Positions 43,670 through 52,074 of a DNA stretch of 64,000 bases are shown here, piece by piece (the stretch's first letter is position 1; the number at the start of each line of letters is the position of its first letter). The stretch lies in contig NZ_CANKYW010000002.1 in NCBI RefSeq assembly GCF_947488135.1, positions 434,001 through 498,000 on the forward strand, given 5' to 3'. The notes under the pieces are model-generated. The model worked only from the letters and a program-made list of their open reading frames with translations. It did no database searches and was not told where the DNA came from. This DNA is from an uncultured Marivita sp. Its GTDB lineage: Bacteria; Pseudomonadota; Alphaproteobacteria; Rhodobacterales; Rhodobacteraceae. The translations under genes and the position numbers were made by a program.

Positions 43670-44788
43670 TCAATAACTCAAAACCCGTCCCGCATCGCTC
43701 ACCACGAACTTGCGCACCGTGGCAAAGCCCGGCGGGTTCAACTCGGATAAAACCTGAAACGGGCGTTCCGGCAGGATCACCATGCGTTCGGTCGCGGTGG
43801 TCCCGGTCTCGGCCCCGCGTCCGGCGAAGGGATCGAGCGCGAAAATCTCGCGATCCACCTTCGAGAACCAGCCGGATTTCTCCTGCCGCACCCGTTCGCT
43901 TTCCAGCTCTTCCAGCGTCCAGGCGAGCGCCCAATCCTGCCCCTCCGGCGCGCGGGCCTGTTCCAGCACCTCGCGGATCGGGCCGCTCTGCTGCGTGAAG
44001 GAATGCGAATACATCGGTCCGATATGAAACCGGCGCAGGCGCTTTGGGTGCAGATCATCGAAGGTCTCGTCAAAGCCCTGCGCGATGGTGAGCAGTTTCA
44101 GCCCGCCCAGCGACTGCGCCATCAGATGCGCCTGGACCTCGGGCCAGCGCCGGTCGTCTTTCGGCAACGCTGCGCGCCCGCTGTCCTCGACCTCCATCAG
44201 GTAGATCGTGGGCAGATTTACTTGGCTGTCATAGATGCCCCAATGCAGCATGTAACGCCGGCGCGGCTCGGTCCCTGAAAGCCACAGACATTGGGGATCG
44301 TTGCGCGCCCAGTAGAGCTTGCCGCGCGCGAGTTCCTCGTAATAAAGCCGCTGGCTGAGCGTGAATTGCAACCGGGTCGGGATCGCCTGATCGCCGATGA
44401 TCTCGGCCACCATCTGATCCTTGAGCGCATCGACGCTCGGCATCGTCCTGAGATGCTGATCGGCCTGCGCGGCGTCGTTGGCCATCACGAGCAATTCGGT
44501 TGTCGTTGGAAACCCGCTGTCCTTCACGTCCATCGTGAGTGATCCGAAAAACTGCCCGGTGTCGCGCCCGACCAGAAGGTATTTCATCGACAGCGCCCGG
44601 AAGGTGAGGTTGAGCGCAATGACGTGGCGGGTCAGCACCTCGACTTCGGTCTTGGTCAGACGGTTTTCCGCATGCAGCATCGCGGCGACCCGGCCCAGAT
44701 GCGCAAGAATGGCCTCGAATTTCGCAAAATACCTGCGGCTGGCCAGTGTATCCGGGATGCCGCGATGGTCATCGGCGGGGGTCGTCAT
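43670..44788 (-). CDS. Conserved hypothetical protein in TelA/AAA operon
   Basis: A 372-residue soluble protein; I do not recognise its family. Residues about 15-75 are helical (RRYFAKFEAILAHLGRVAAML, then LTKTEVEVLTRHVIALNLTFRAL), and the remainder is mixed with several aromatic-rich segments (YYEELARGKLYWARNDPQCLW). The ATG overlaps the stop of the TelA-like gene (ATGA), and the AAA ATPase gene follows after 76 bases. Close coupling suggests a complex with the TelA-like protein. Confidence 0.65.
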   Translation of the reverse strand: MTTPADDHRGIPDTLASRRYFAKFEAILAHLGRVAAMLHAENRLTKTEVEVLTRHVIALNLTFRALSMKYLLVGRDTGQFFGSLTMDVKDSGFPTTTELLVMANDAAQADQHLRTMPSVDALKDQMVAEIIGDQAIPTRLQFTLSQRLYYEELARGKLYWARNDPQCLWLSGTEPRRRYMLHWGIYDSQVNLPTIYLMEVEDSGRAALPKDDRRWPEVQAHLMAQSLGGLKLLTIAQGFDETFDDLHPKRLRRFHIGPMYSHSFTQQSGPIREVLEQARAPEGQDWALAWTLEELESERVRQEKSGWFSKVDREIFALDPFAGRGAETGTTATERMVILPERPFQVLSELNPPGFATVRKFVVSDAGRVLSY

Positions 44789-45861
44789 GAACCGTACAGG
44801 TTCTTGTCATGCTTCTCGACAATCGCCTGGAACCGCCGGGCAAAGCGTTCATCCGCCTTGGCCTTGGCCTCGAGCACCTCGCGGGCGAAGACCATGTGAT
44901 CCTCGTGGCTTTCCAGCATGTCGGCCATCCGCTGGTTGGTTGCTGCGCCAATCCCGGCCATCGCCGATTGCGCCTCTTGATCCGTTTGTACACCGATCTC
45001 GTTGATCCGATGCGCAACGTCCTGTTGCTGCGCGGTTTTCAATGACTTCGACAGCGCGTCATAGAGAACAACCCGCTGCTTGGTGTCGGTCTGGAGCTTG
45101 TTGATCAGCACCATCTGCGTCGCCGCCTGGTTCTGTAGCGAGTCGATCCAGGTTTTGCCCTTCTCGATATACCGCTCGAGCGTCTGGCTCTTGGCCAGCT
45201 TGACCTGTTCGTCCTGAACCATCGCGTTATAGGCGGCGTTCAGTTCGGCCAGTTCGGTTTCCAGCTTGGTGCGCGCGGCGGCGTCCTGTTCGACGCTGAT
45301 CTTGTTCTCAAGCTCGATGATTTTCGGATCCATCGCAAGGATTTCGGCGCGGACGTTCTCCAGCTCGCCCACGGTCGCCTCACGCTCATCCAGTGTCTCG
45401 GCAAGGTTCACCTCGACCTTGTCCTTCTGTTCGTTCAGCAGGTTCAACTGCCCCTGCAACAGCGTCACGATCACGTCCGACTTGGCGATCAAATCCTGCA
45501 ATTTGTCGTCGATGGACGCGGTCTTCATCCGTTCCTGACGCATCGATTCCGATTTGCCCTTGGAAAAGATTCCGACAAGGCTTTCCCAGCCTGTTTTCGA
45601 CCGCATCTCGTCGAAATCCTTGGAAAAGGCTGCGGTGACATCGTCCAGACCCATGATGAGTTCGGCGATATTCGCGTTCATCACATCCGTATGGGCGTGC
45701 ACGTCTTCCAGCGTGGCGTTCTCGATGTCGAACGTGATGTCGTCGCCGGTCTTCATCTTGGCGCGCGCGGTTTCGATCCGGCCCGTCAGTTCTGCGATCT
45801 TGGCCTGCGCTTCGGCGACCTGGGCCTGGCTCTCGCGCACCTGTGTGTCGAAATCCGCCAT
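44785..45861 (-). CDS. TelA-like coiled-coil protein (toxic anion resistance type)
   Basis: A 358-residue acidic, almost entirely helical protein. Two long coiled-coil stretches are seen (about residues 5-40 and 130-230), and the C-terminal part (TQMVLINKLQTDTKQRVVLYDALSKS) resembles the TelA/KlaA family first linked to tellurite resistance. MADFDTQVRESQ is taken as the start because GGAGGAATTGG lies directly upstream; a longer frame to 45969 would cross the promoter. First gene of the minus-strand operon. It probably acts in envelope or anion stress with the AAA ATPase, but this is inferred. Confidence 0.65.
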   Translation of the reverse strand: MADFDTQVRESQAQVAEAQAKIAELTGRIETARAKMKTGDDITFDIENATLEDVHAHTDVMNANIAELIMGLDDVTAAFSKDFDEMRSKTGWESLVGIFSKGKSESMRQERMKTASIDDKLQDLIAKSDVIVTLLQGQLNLLNEQKDKVEVNLAETLDEREATVGELENVRAEILAMDPKIIELENKISVEQDAAARTKLETELAELNAAYNAMVQDEQVKLAKSQTLERYIEKGKTWIDSLQNQAATQMVLINKLQTDTKQRVVLYDALSKSLKTAQQQDVAHRINEIGVQTDQEAQSAMAGIGAATNQRMADMLESHEDHMVFAREVLEAKAKADERFARRFQAIVEKHDKNLYGS

Positions 45862-46041
45862 TCCAATTCCTCCAATCAATCTGCCCGAGTCGAAAACGCC
45901 CGGCACGCCGTGCGCTGTCCGTTCGGTTGTGGCGAAACATTCGCAAAAGCCCGGTTGAAAGGGAAGCAAAGATCGCGCTTAAAGTTGCAAGAGGCGTGCT
46001 CCTGCGCCGAAATCTGACTCGATTGTTATGGAGAATTTGAA

Positions 46042-46605
46042 ATGAAAAGAATTGTATCGCTGGTGCTTGTCGCCAGCCTGGCGCTTCCGGTGGCCGCGCG
46101 GGCCGACGAGATTTCGGACACGCTTCAGTCGGCAATCGATGCCTACAATGACGGGGATGTGGCCTACGCTTTGGAAGAGCTGGATTTTGCACGCCAGAAG
46201 TTGATGCAACTCCGCTCGGACGCATTCCAACAGTTCCTGCCGGAAGCGCCCGAAGGTTGGACCCGCGTGGTCGACAACGACATGCAGGCCGGTCTGGCCA
46301 TGATGGGCGGCGGCATGGGCGCGGGCGCGAGCTACAATTCGCCGGACAACTCGCAATATTATTCGGTCACAATGATGGCCGACAACGCGATGGTGACCAC
46401 GATGGGTGGTATGGTGGCAAATGCCGCTGCGATGGGCATGAAGGTGGAGCGGATCGGGCGGCAGCGCGTCGCGCTGAATGACGGGCAGGCGATGGCTCTG
46501 GTCAACAACCGCATCCTGATCACCGTTGAGGGGAATGACGAAGCGTTGTTGATGGACGCGATGGAGCGGATCGATTTCGAAGCGCTCGGCGATTTCGGCA
46601 ACTGA
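46042..46605 (+). CDS. Secreted hypothetical protein, divergent from the TelA-like operon
   Basis: A 187-residue protein with a clear Sec signal peptide (MKRIVSLVLVASLALPVAARA, cleavage after ARA). The mature part begins with a helical region (DTLQSAIDAYNDGDVAYALEELDFARQ) and continues with a Met/Gly-rich section (MMGGGMGAGASYNSP, then VTTMGGMVANAAAMGM). I do not recognise a named family. Its promoter region of about 180 bases is shared with the divergent TelA-like operon, so it may be a periplasmic partner of it. A strong terminator follows. Confidence 0.72.
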   Translation: MKRIVSLVLVASLALPVAARADEISDTLQSAIDAYNDGDVAYALEELDFARQKLMQLRSDAFQQFLPEAPEGWTRVVDNDMQAGLAMMGGGMGAGASYNSPDNSQYYSVTMMADNAMVTTMGGMVANAAAMGMKVERIGRQRVALNDGQAMALVNNRILITVEGNDEALLMDAMERIDFEALGDFGN

Positions 46606-46633
46606 CCGAATTTGACCATTTGGTAAAAAAGGC

Positions 46634-46659
46634 AAAGGCGTCGAACCAGCGACGCCTTT
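46634..46659. terminator. Intrinsic terminator after the secreted protein gene
   Basis: AAAGGCGTCG pairs perfectly with CGACGCCTTT around a 6-base loop, with an A-run before it and T-containing sequence after it; it ends transcription from 46042. Confidence 0.75.
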
Positions 46660-46732
46660 CGTCGTCTTTGGACTTGCCGTGCCGGGCCGCCTCGCGCATC
46701 CCTTGCCGCAACCTTGCATCCGGGAGTTGCCC

Positions 46733-47074
46733 ATGTCCGACCTTTTCCTGCGTGTCCTGCCTTCAACCGACGCCGAAGAAGACGCGCCACCTGAGGACCG
46801 CTTGATCTCGGGTGCGCCGAAGTTCCGCACCTGGAACCACGAGGACCGCGACGGGCTGTATTGCGGCATCTGGGAGTCGACGCCTGGCCATTGGCGCATC
46901 TCTTACGACGAATGGGAGTTCTGCCACATCCTGTCCGGGCATTCGATCATCACCGATGCGGACGGCACCGAATACGACTTGAAGGCTGGCGACAGCTTCA
47001 TCCTCCGTCCCGGTTTCACCGGATCGTGGAACGTCATCGAAACCACCCGGAAAGAGTACGTCATCCGTACCTGA
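46733..47074 (+). CDS. Small cupin-domain protein (cupin_3/DUF861)
   Basis: A 113-residue single-domain cupin. The conserved core is WEFCHILSGHSIITDADG and later AGDSFILRPGFTGSW, matching the DUF861/EutQ-like type; only one clear metal-binding histidine is visible. GGGAG precedes the ATG at 46733; a frame extending to 46679 crosses the terminator flank and is rejected. The gene starts an operon with an amidinotransferase 25 bases downstream and may modify the same substrate or act as a small-molecule binding protein. Confidence 0.75.
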   Translation: MSDLFLRVLPSTDAEEDAPPEDRLISGAPKFRTWNHEDRDGLYCGIWESTPGHWRISYDEWEFCHILSGHSIITDADGTEYDLKAGDSFILRPGFTGSWNVIETTRKEYVIRT

Positions 47075-47099
47075 AGATCGACTGCAAGGAAGACACCGA

Positions 47100-48221
47100 A
47101 TGAATTGGTCGCCCGACACCACCCAGGTCAAAAGCTGGAATGAATGGGACACTCTGCGCCACGTGATCGTGGGCCGCGCCGACGATTGCCACATCCCGCC
47201 CGAGGAACCGGCACTGGATGCGAAGGTGCCCGAGGACAGCGACATGCGCGGCCAGTGGGGGCGGCGGCCGCAAGAGACCATCGACCGTGCGAACGAGCTT
47301 CTGGACAATTTCGCCGCCATGCTGCGCAAGCGTGGCATTCGCGTGGACCGCCCGACACCCACGGATTTCTCCAACCCGGTCACGACCCCAGATTTCCACA
47401 CCGACAGCCAGTTCGGGTGTATGCCGCCGCGCGATGTGTTGCTGACCGTCGGGCACGAGATCCTGGAGGCGATCATGTCCTATCGCTGCCGCTGGTTCGA
47501 ATACCTGTGCTACCGGCCCTTGATGCAGCAATACTGGAACGAGGATCCCAAGTTCCGCCACGAGGCCGCGCCGAAGCCGCGTTTGACGGACGCAGATTAC
47601 CACGCCGACTACCTGTCCGAAAAAATCGGCATCGAAAAGCGCCTCAAGTGGACGGCCGAGAAGTTCTTTGTCACCACCGAGGAAGAGCCGCTGTTTGACG
47701 CCGCCGATGTGCTTCGCTTTGGCAAGGACCTGATCGTGCAACATGGCTTCACCACGAACCTCAAGGGCATCGAATGGCTGCGCCGTCACTTCCCCGACCA
47801 CCGCGTGCGTGCCGTGAACTTCCCCGGCGATCCATACCCGATCCATATCGACGCGACGTTCACTCCGCTGCGCCCCGGCCTGATCCTGAACAACCCGAAC
47901 CGTCGTTTGCCCGAGGAACAGCGCGCCTATTTTCAGAAAAACGATTGGGAGATCGTCGACGCCGCTCAGCCCGCGCATAACACCCCGCCGCCGCTGTGTT
48001 ATTCCTCGACATGGCTGTCGATGAACGTGCTGGTGCTCGACCCCAAGACCGTCTGCGTCGAGGCGTCTGAGGTCTACCAGATGGAGCAGATGGACAAGCT
48101 GGGAATGGAGGTGATCCCGGTCGAGCTTCGCGACGCCTACGCGTTCGGCGGGGGCCTGCATTGCTGCACGGCGGACGTCTACCGCGATGGCGATTGCGAG
48201 GATTACTTCCCGGTGCAGTAG
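47100..48221 (+). CDS. Glycine amidinotransferase-like enzyme
   Basis: A 373-residue guanidino-group-modifying enzyme of the arginine:glycine amidinotransferase family. The catalytic triad regions are visible: FDAADVLRFGKD (Asp), PYPIHIDATFTPLRPG (His) and GGGLHCCTADVYRDG (Cys near residue 358). These enzymes move the amidino group of arginine to an amine, giving ornithine and a guanidino compound such as guanidinoacetate. AAGGAAGA precedes the start. It is co-transcribed with a cupin and lies next to methylamine genes; the acceptor amine is not predictable. Confidence 0.8.
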   Translation: MNWSPDTTQVKSWNEWDTLRHVIVGRADDCHIPPEEPALDAKVPEDSDMRGQWGRRPQETIDRANELLDNFAAMLRKRGIRVDRPTPTDFSNPVTTPDFHTDSQFGCMPPRDVLLTVGHEILEAIMSYRCRWFEYLCYRPLMQQYWNEDPKFRHEAAPKPRLTDADYHADYLSEKIGIEKRLKWTAEKFFVTTEEEPLFDAADVLRFGKDLIVQHGFTTNLKGIEWLRRHFPDHRVRAVNFPGDPYPIHIDATFTPLRPGLILNNPNRRLPEEQRAYFQKNDWEIVDAAQPAHNTPPPLCYSSTWLSMNVLVLDPKTVCVEASEVYQMEQMDKLGMEVIPVELRDAYAFGGGLHCCTADVYRDGDCEDYFPVQ

Positions 48222-48223
48222 GC

Positions 48224-48266
48224 GCGTTTCTTCGAAGAAACGCATGAGACCCTTCGTAGGGTCTCA
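48224..48266. terminator. Paired hairpins between convergent genes
   Basis: Two perfect stem-loops: GCGTTTCTTCGAAGAAACGC (48224-48243) and TGAGACCCT-TCGT-AGGGTCTCA (48245-48266). They separate the convergent amidinotransferase and SnoaL genes; the SnoaL stop codon is inside the second one. No long T-run follows, so they may be termination or mRNA-end-protecting structures. Confidence 0.55.
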
Positions 48267-49256
48267 GCCTATCCCGGTGGTCCGTTCCAACAGATCGACA
48301 CCCTGTTGCGCCCAGAGGTGCAGCAGGTCAATGAAGATCCAGTTCTCGGCCAGCTTTTCACCGTCGCGGCGGTAGAAGTCGATCACTCGAAATTCGACCC
48401 GTTTGCCGGTGGCAGGCATCCCCATGAAGCCGCCGGTGAATTCGGCGGTGAAGTTGGGCCAGCCGAAGAACCCTCCGAAACGTCCTTCGGCCATGCGACA
48501 GAGGTGGCCGGTTTTTGACCGATTGGTAAAACTGTTGCGAAACGGCCCGGAATGTTGCTCGGCATAGCGCGGGATCGTGTAGGTGGCGCCGATGCCGGCA
48601 GGACCCCACCAGATCATGTCCTCGTGCCAGGTGCGGCGCAGTTCCTCTTCCAGCGGCAGGCCCAGGTTCCAGTCGCCCAGATCGCCGACCATCGCGTTGA
48701 TGGCGTGCAGGGTTGCTGCGCTCTCGGCCTCCGGCGCATCGGCGTAGAGCAAGCCTTCGTGCGTCACCGGCCCCGGCTGCACGAGATGCGCGCCGGTCTG
48801 CGGGCCAAAGGGGTTTTGCCCGGCCTGCATCATCAGGTGGGGCAGATCGAAATACATCGCCTCTTCGGTGATCCTGCTATCTTCGATCTTGTGGAAGGCC
48901 CCGAAGCGCAGCATCGCGATCTTGCGGGTGGGCCGCACGCCCCAGAGCGGCGCATCGAAAAGCCCCATGAGGTGCCCCATCGACGCGACCCAGACCGCGC
49001 CATCCTCGGCCATGTGGTTGCGCCCGGCGAAGAACAGATCAGTGCGGCGCTGCAACGACGTGAGCGCTGTTTTGATCGGGTGCCAGAATTGCGTCGCGAC
49101 CGCCTCGGGGCCGGTCAGCAGGTCGACCGGATGATAGCCGCGCCAGATCAGGTCGGGATGGCAGAAGCGCGACATGACCTGTGCGGGGTCTTCCGGGCTG
49201 GAAAGCGCCACGTAATAGTCGCGGACAAGCTGTTTTTCGGGTTGGAAGCCGGGCAT
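48264..49256 (-). CDS. Tandem SnoaL/NTF2-like protein with LacI-type operator
   Basis: A 330-residue protein with two SnoaL-like halves (about residues 5-150 and 175-325), the same architecture and length as the protein at 35667. The C-terminal half contains FMGMPATGKRVEFRVIDFYRR, close to FMGVEPTGKRVTIRYMDFWK of the protein at 37649. The start at 49256 has AAGG upstream; a longer frame to 49319 would run through the operator. The palindrome at 49268-49281 links it to the LacI regulon. It follows gmaS on the same strand after 71 bases. Function unknown. Confidence 0.72.
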   Translation of the reverse strand: MPGFQPEKQLVRDYYVALSSPEDPAQVMSRFCHPDLIWRGYHPVDLLTGPEAVATQFWHPIKTALTSLQRRTDLFFAGRNHMAEDGAVWVASMGHLMGLFDAPLWGVRPTRKIAMLRFGAFHKIEDSRITEEAMYFDLPHLMMQAGQNPFGPQTGAHLVQPGPVTHEGLLYADAPEAESAATLHAINAMVGDLGDWNLGLPLEEELRRTWHEDMIWWGPAGIGATYTIPRYAEQHSGPFRNSFTNRSKTGHLCRMAEGRFGGFFGWPNFTAEFTGGFMGMPATGKRVEFRVIDFYRRDGEKLAENWIFIDLLHLWAQQGVDLLERTTGIG

Positions 49257-49267
49257 GGCGGGCCTTA

Positions 49268-49281
49268 TGCAATCGTATGCA
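49268..49281. promoter_or_regulatory. LacI-type operator before the SnoaL gene at 48264-49256
   Basis: TGCAATCGTATGCA, fitting TGCA-NN-CG-NN-TGCA, located 11 bases upstream of the start codon and directly before the ribosome binding site, the same arrangement as at 38184. Confidence 0.6.
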
Positions 49282-49327
49282 GGTGTAACGCACCTTGCCC
49301 GAAATCCCGACTGCGGCAAGTCCTAAG

Positions 49328-50656
49328 TCAGATGTCCAGCGTGTTGTCCTTTTCCCACTGGGTGAAATGCGACACGTAGGAATTCCATTCCTGCGTCTTG
49401 AGGTTCACGAAGGCAGAAGAGAACTCTTCTCCCATCGCCGCTTTCAATGCCTTGTCCTTGTCATAGGCGCGCAGCGCATCGAGCATGTTGAGCGGCAGTT
49501 GCGGCGCACCGCGCACCTTGTGGCCTTCGGCATACATATCGATGTCATACCGCTTGCCCGGATCGGCCTTGGAGCGGATGCCCGACAGACCCGCCGCGAT
49601 GATGACCGCTTGCAGCAGATACGGGTTCGCCGCACCGTCGGCCAACCGCAACTCAAACCGCCCCGGCCCCGGAACCCGCACCATATGGGTGCGGTTGTTG
49701 CCGGTCCACGTGACCGTGTTTGGGGCCCAGGTGGCGCCAGACACGGTGCGCGGCGCGTTGATCCGTTTGTAGCTGTTCACGGTGGGATTGGTGATCGCGG
49801 CCAGCGCGCTGGCGTGTTTCATGATCCCGCCAAGGAAATGCTTGCCGCGTTCCGACAGGCCGACCTCGCCGGTCGGCCCTTCGCCGTCGCCCGCGAAGAC
49901 GTTGGTCCTGGCCTTTTCTCCCGGCGCATCCCAAACCGACACGTGCACATGGCAGCCGTTACCGGTCAGACCCTCAACAGGCTTTGGCATGAAGGTCGCG
50001 CGGAAGCCGTGTTTCTCAGCGACGGATTTGGTCATGAACTTGAAGAACGAGTGTTTGTCGGCGGTCTTCAGGGCATCGTCGAAATCCCAATTCATCTCGA
50101 ACTGGCCATTCGCATCCTCATGGTCGTTCTGGTACGGCCCCCAGCCAAGCTCGAGCATGTAATCGCAAATCTCGCGCACGACGTCATAGCGGCGCATCAC
50201 CGCCTGTTGGTCGTAGCAGGGCTTTTCGGCGGTATCGAAGGGATCGCTGATCTGGTCACCTTCGGGGGTGAGCAAGAAGAATTCGGCCTCTACCCCGGTC
50301 TTGATGTGCAGACCTTCGCCCACCGCCTCGTCGATCAAACGTCGCAGCACGTTGCGAGGGGTCTGGGCGACGTCTTCGCCTTCCATCACGCAGTTTGCAG
50401 CGACCCAGGCGACTTCGGGTTTCCAAGGCAGCTGGATGACCGATGATGGGTCTGGCACCGCCAGCATGTCGGGATGGGCGGGCGTCATGTCGAGCCATGT
50501 GGCGAAGCCTGCAAAGCCAGCGCCGTCTTCCTGCATATCCGCGATGGCCTGTGCCGGGACCAGCTTGGCGCGTTGGCCTCCGAACAAGTCGGTGAAGGAA
50601 ATCATGAAGTATTTAACGCCGGTGTCCTTGGCGAATTTGGCGAGATCTGTGGTCAT
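49328..50656 (-). CDS. gmaS: Gamma-glutamylmethylamide synthetase
   Basis: A 442-residue glutamine synthetase type III homologue that ligates methylamine to glutamate, the first step of the N-methylglutamate pathway. Characteristic motifs: GVEAEFFLL (about residue 120), NDHEDANGQFEMNWDFDDAL (about 180), GNGCHVHVSVWD (about 234) and NSYKRINAPRTVSGATWAPN (about 295), the last being a hallmark of GmaS. It follows mgsABC on the same strand, separated by a hairpin terminator, so it probably depends on read-through. AGGGA precedes the start. Confidence 0.9.
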   Translation of the reverse strand: MTTDLAKFAKDTGVKYFMISFTDLFGGQRAKLVPAQAIADMQEDGAGFAGFATWLDMTPAHPDMLAVPDPSSVIQLPWKPEVAWVAANCVMEGEDVAQTPRNVLRRLIDEAVGEGLHIKTGVEAEFFLLTPEGDQISDPFDTAEKPCYDQQAVMRRYDVVREICDYMLELGWGPYQNDHEDANGQFEMNWDFDDALKTADKHSFFKFMTKSVAEKHGFRATFMPKPVEGLTGNGCHVHVSVWDAPGEKARTNVFAGDGEGPTGEVGLSERGKHFLGGIMKHASALAAITNPTVNSYKRINAPRTVSGATWAPNTVTWTGNNRTHMVRVPGPGRFELRLADGAANPYLLQAVIIAAGLSGIRSKADPGKRYDIDMYAEGHKVRGAPQLPLNMLDALRAYDKDKALKAAMGEEFSSAFVNLKTQEWNSYVSHFTQWEKDNTLDI

Positions 50657-50683
50657 GCGGTCCGGTCCCTGTTTGTCGTTATG

Positions 50684-50711
50684 AAAAAGGCGCAGCTTTG
50701 GGGCTGCGCCT
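50684..50711 (-). terminator. Terminator-like hairpin between mgsC and gmaS
   Basis: On the minus strand AGGCGCAGC pairs with GCTGCGCCT around a 6-base loop and is followed by TTTTC. Only 27 bases remain before the gmaS start codon, too few for a separate promoter, so this looks like an internal attenuator or partial terminator. Confidence 0.7.
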
Positions 50712-50720
50712 ATGTGTGTT

Positions 50721-52064
50721 TCAGAATGTCGTGCCGGGCTTACCGGGCCACCAATCGGTGCCCGCCAGCGGCACCTTGGCCATCGCCGCTGCCTCCATCG
50801 TCAGCGCGCAGAGATCTTCGGGTTCGAGATTGTGCAGCTTGTTTTTGCCGCAGGCGCGCGCGATGGTTTGCGCCTCAAGCGTCATGACCTTGAGGTAGTT
50901 GTTCAGCCGCCGCCCGCCTTCGACCGGGTCGAGTCGTGAAGCGAGTTCCGGGTCCTGCGTACTGATGCCTGCGGGGTCGTTGCCTTCGTGCCAGTCGTCA
51001 TAGGCCCCGGCGGTGGTGCCGAGTTTCTGGTACTCGTCTTCCCATTTGGGATCGTTGTCACCGAGCGCGATCAGCGCGGCAGTGCCGATGGATACGGCAT
51101 CGGCCCCCAAGGCCATGCATTTGGCCACGTCGGCCCCGGTGCGGATGCCGCCCGACACGATCAGCTGCACCTCGCGGTGCATTCCAAGGTCTTCGAGCGC
51201 GCGCACCGCTTCGCGGATACAGGCCAGCGTCGGCATCCCGACATGTTCGATGAACACATCCTGCGTCGCCGCCGTGCCGCCCTGCATGCCGTCCAGAACC
51301 ACCACATCCGCCCCGGCCTTGACCGCAAGAGTCGTGTCGAAATAGGGCCGTGCGCCGCCGATCTTGATGTAGATCGGGACTTTCCATCCGGTAATTTCGC
51401 GCAGTTCGAGGATCTTGATCTCGAGGTCGTCCGGCCCGGTCCAATCCGGGTGGCGGCAGGCCGATCGCTGGTCGATGCCCTTGGGCAGGTTGCGCATTTG
51501 TGCCACGCGGTCGGTGATCTTTTGACCCAAGAGCATCCCGCCGCCACCGGGCTTTGCCCCCTGGCCGACGACGATTTCGATGGCATCCGCCTTGCGCAGG
51601 TCGTCGGGGTTCATGCCGTAGCGGGACGGCAGGTACTGGTAGACCAGCGTCTTGGAATGGCCGCGCTCCTCTTGCGTCATGCCGCCGTCGCCGGTGGTGG
51701 TTGACGTGCCGGCGAGCGTCGCGCCGCGGCCGAGTGCCTCTTTCGCGGGACCGGACAACGCGCCGAAACTCATGCCCGCGATGGTGATTGGGATATCGAG
51801 CTTGATCGGGGTCTTCGCATAGCGCGTTCCCAGCGTAACGGAGGTGTCGCACGCCTCGCGATACCCCTCCAAAGGATAGCGCGAGATGGACGCGCCCAAA
51901 AACAGCAGGTCGTCGAAATGCGGCACTTTCCGTTTCGCGCCACCGCCGCGAATGTCGTAGATGCCTGTCGCCGCCGCGCGGCGGATTTCGGCGTTTACGG
52001 GGTTGCTGAAGGTCGCGGACTGGATCGGCACCGTGCGCGGTGCGCCGTTTGGCAGGTCTTTCAT
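50721..52064 (-). CDS. mgsC: N-methylglutamate synthase subunit C (glutamate synthase-like FMN subunit)
   Basis: A 447-residue protein equivalent to the FMN/synthase domain of glutamate synthase, also called GlxD. The barrel is seen in ITIAGMSFGALSGPAKEALGRGA (about residues 95-115), MLLGQKITDRVAQMRNLPKG (about 180), VDVVVLDGMQGGTAAT-like glycine loop (about 260) and SGGIRTGADVAKCMALGAD (about 310). With MgsA and MgsB it makes N-methylglutamate from gamma-glutamylmethylamide or methylamine. GAGGAG precedes the ATG at 52064. Confidence 0.88.
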   Translation of the reverse strand: MKDLPNGAPRTVPIQSATFSNPVNAEIRRAAATGIYDIRGGGAKRKVPHFDDLLFLGASISRYPLEGYREACDTSVTLGTRYAKTPIKLDIPITIAGMSFGALSGPAKEALGRGATLAGTSTTTGDGGMTQEERGHSKTLVYQYLPSRYGMNPDDLRKADAIEIVVGQGAKPGGGGMLLGQKITDRVAQMRNLPKGIDQRSACRHPDWTGPDDLEIKILELREITGWKVPIYIKIGGARPYFDTTLAVKAGADVVVLDGMQGGTAATQDVFIEHVGMPTLACIREAVRALEDLGMHREVQLIVSGGIRTGADVAKCMALGADAVSIGTAALIALGDNDPKWEDEYQKLGTTAGAYDDWHEGNDPAGISTQDPELASRLDPVEGGRRLNNYLKVMTLEAQTIARACGKNKLHNLEPEDLCALTMEAAAMAKVPLAGTDWWPGKPGTTF

Positions 52065-52074
52065 CGCAGGCTCC

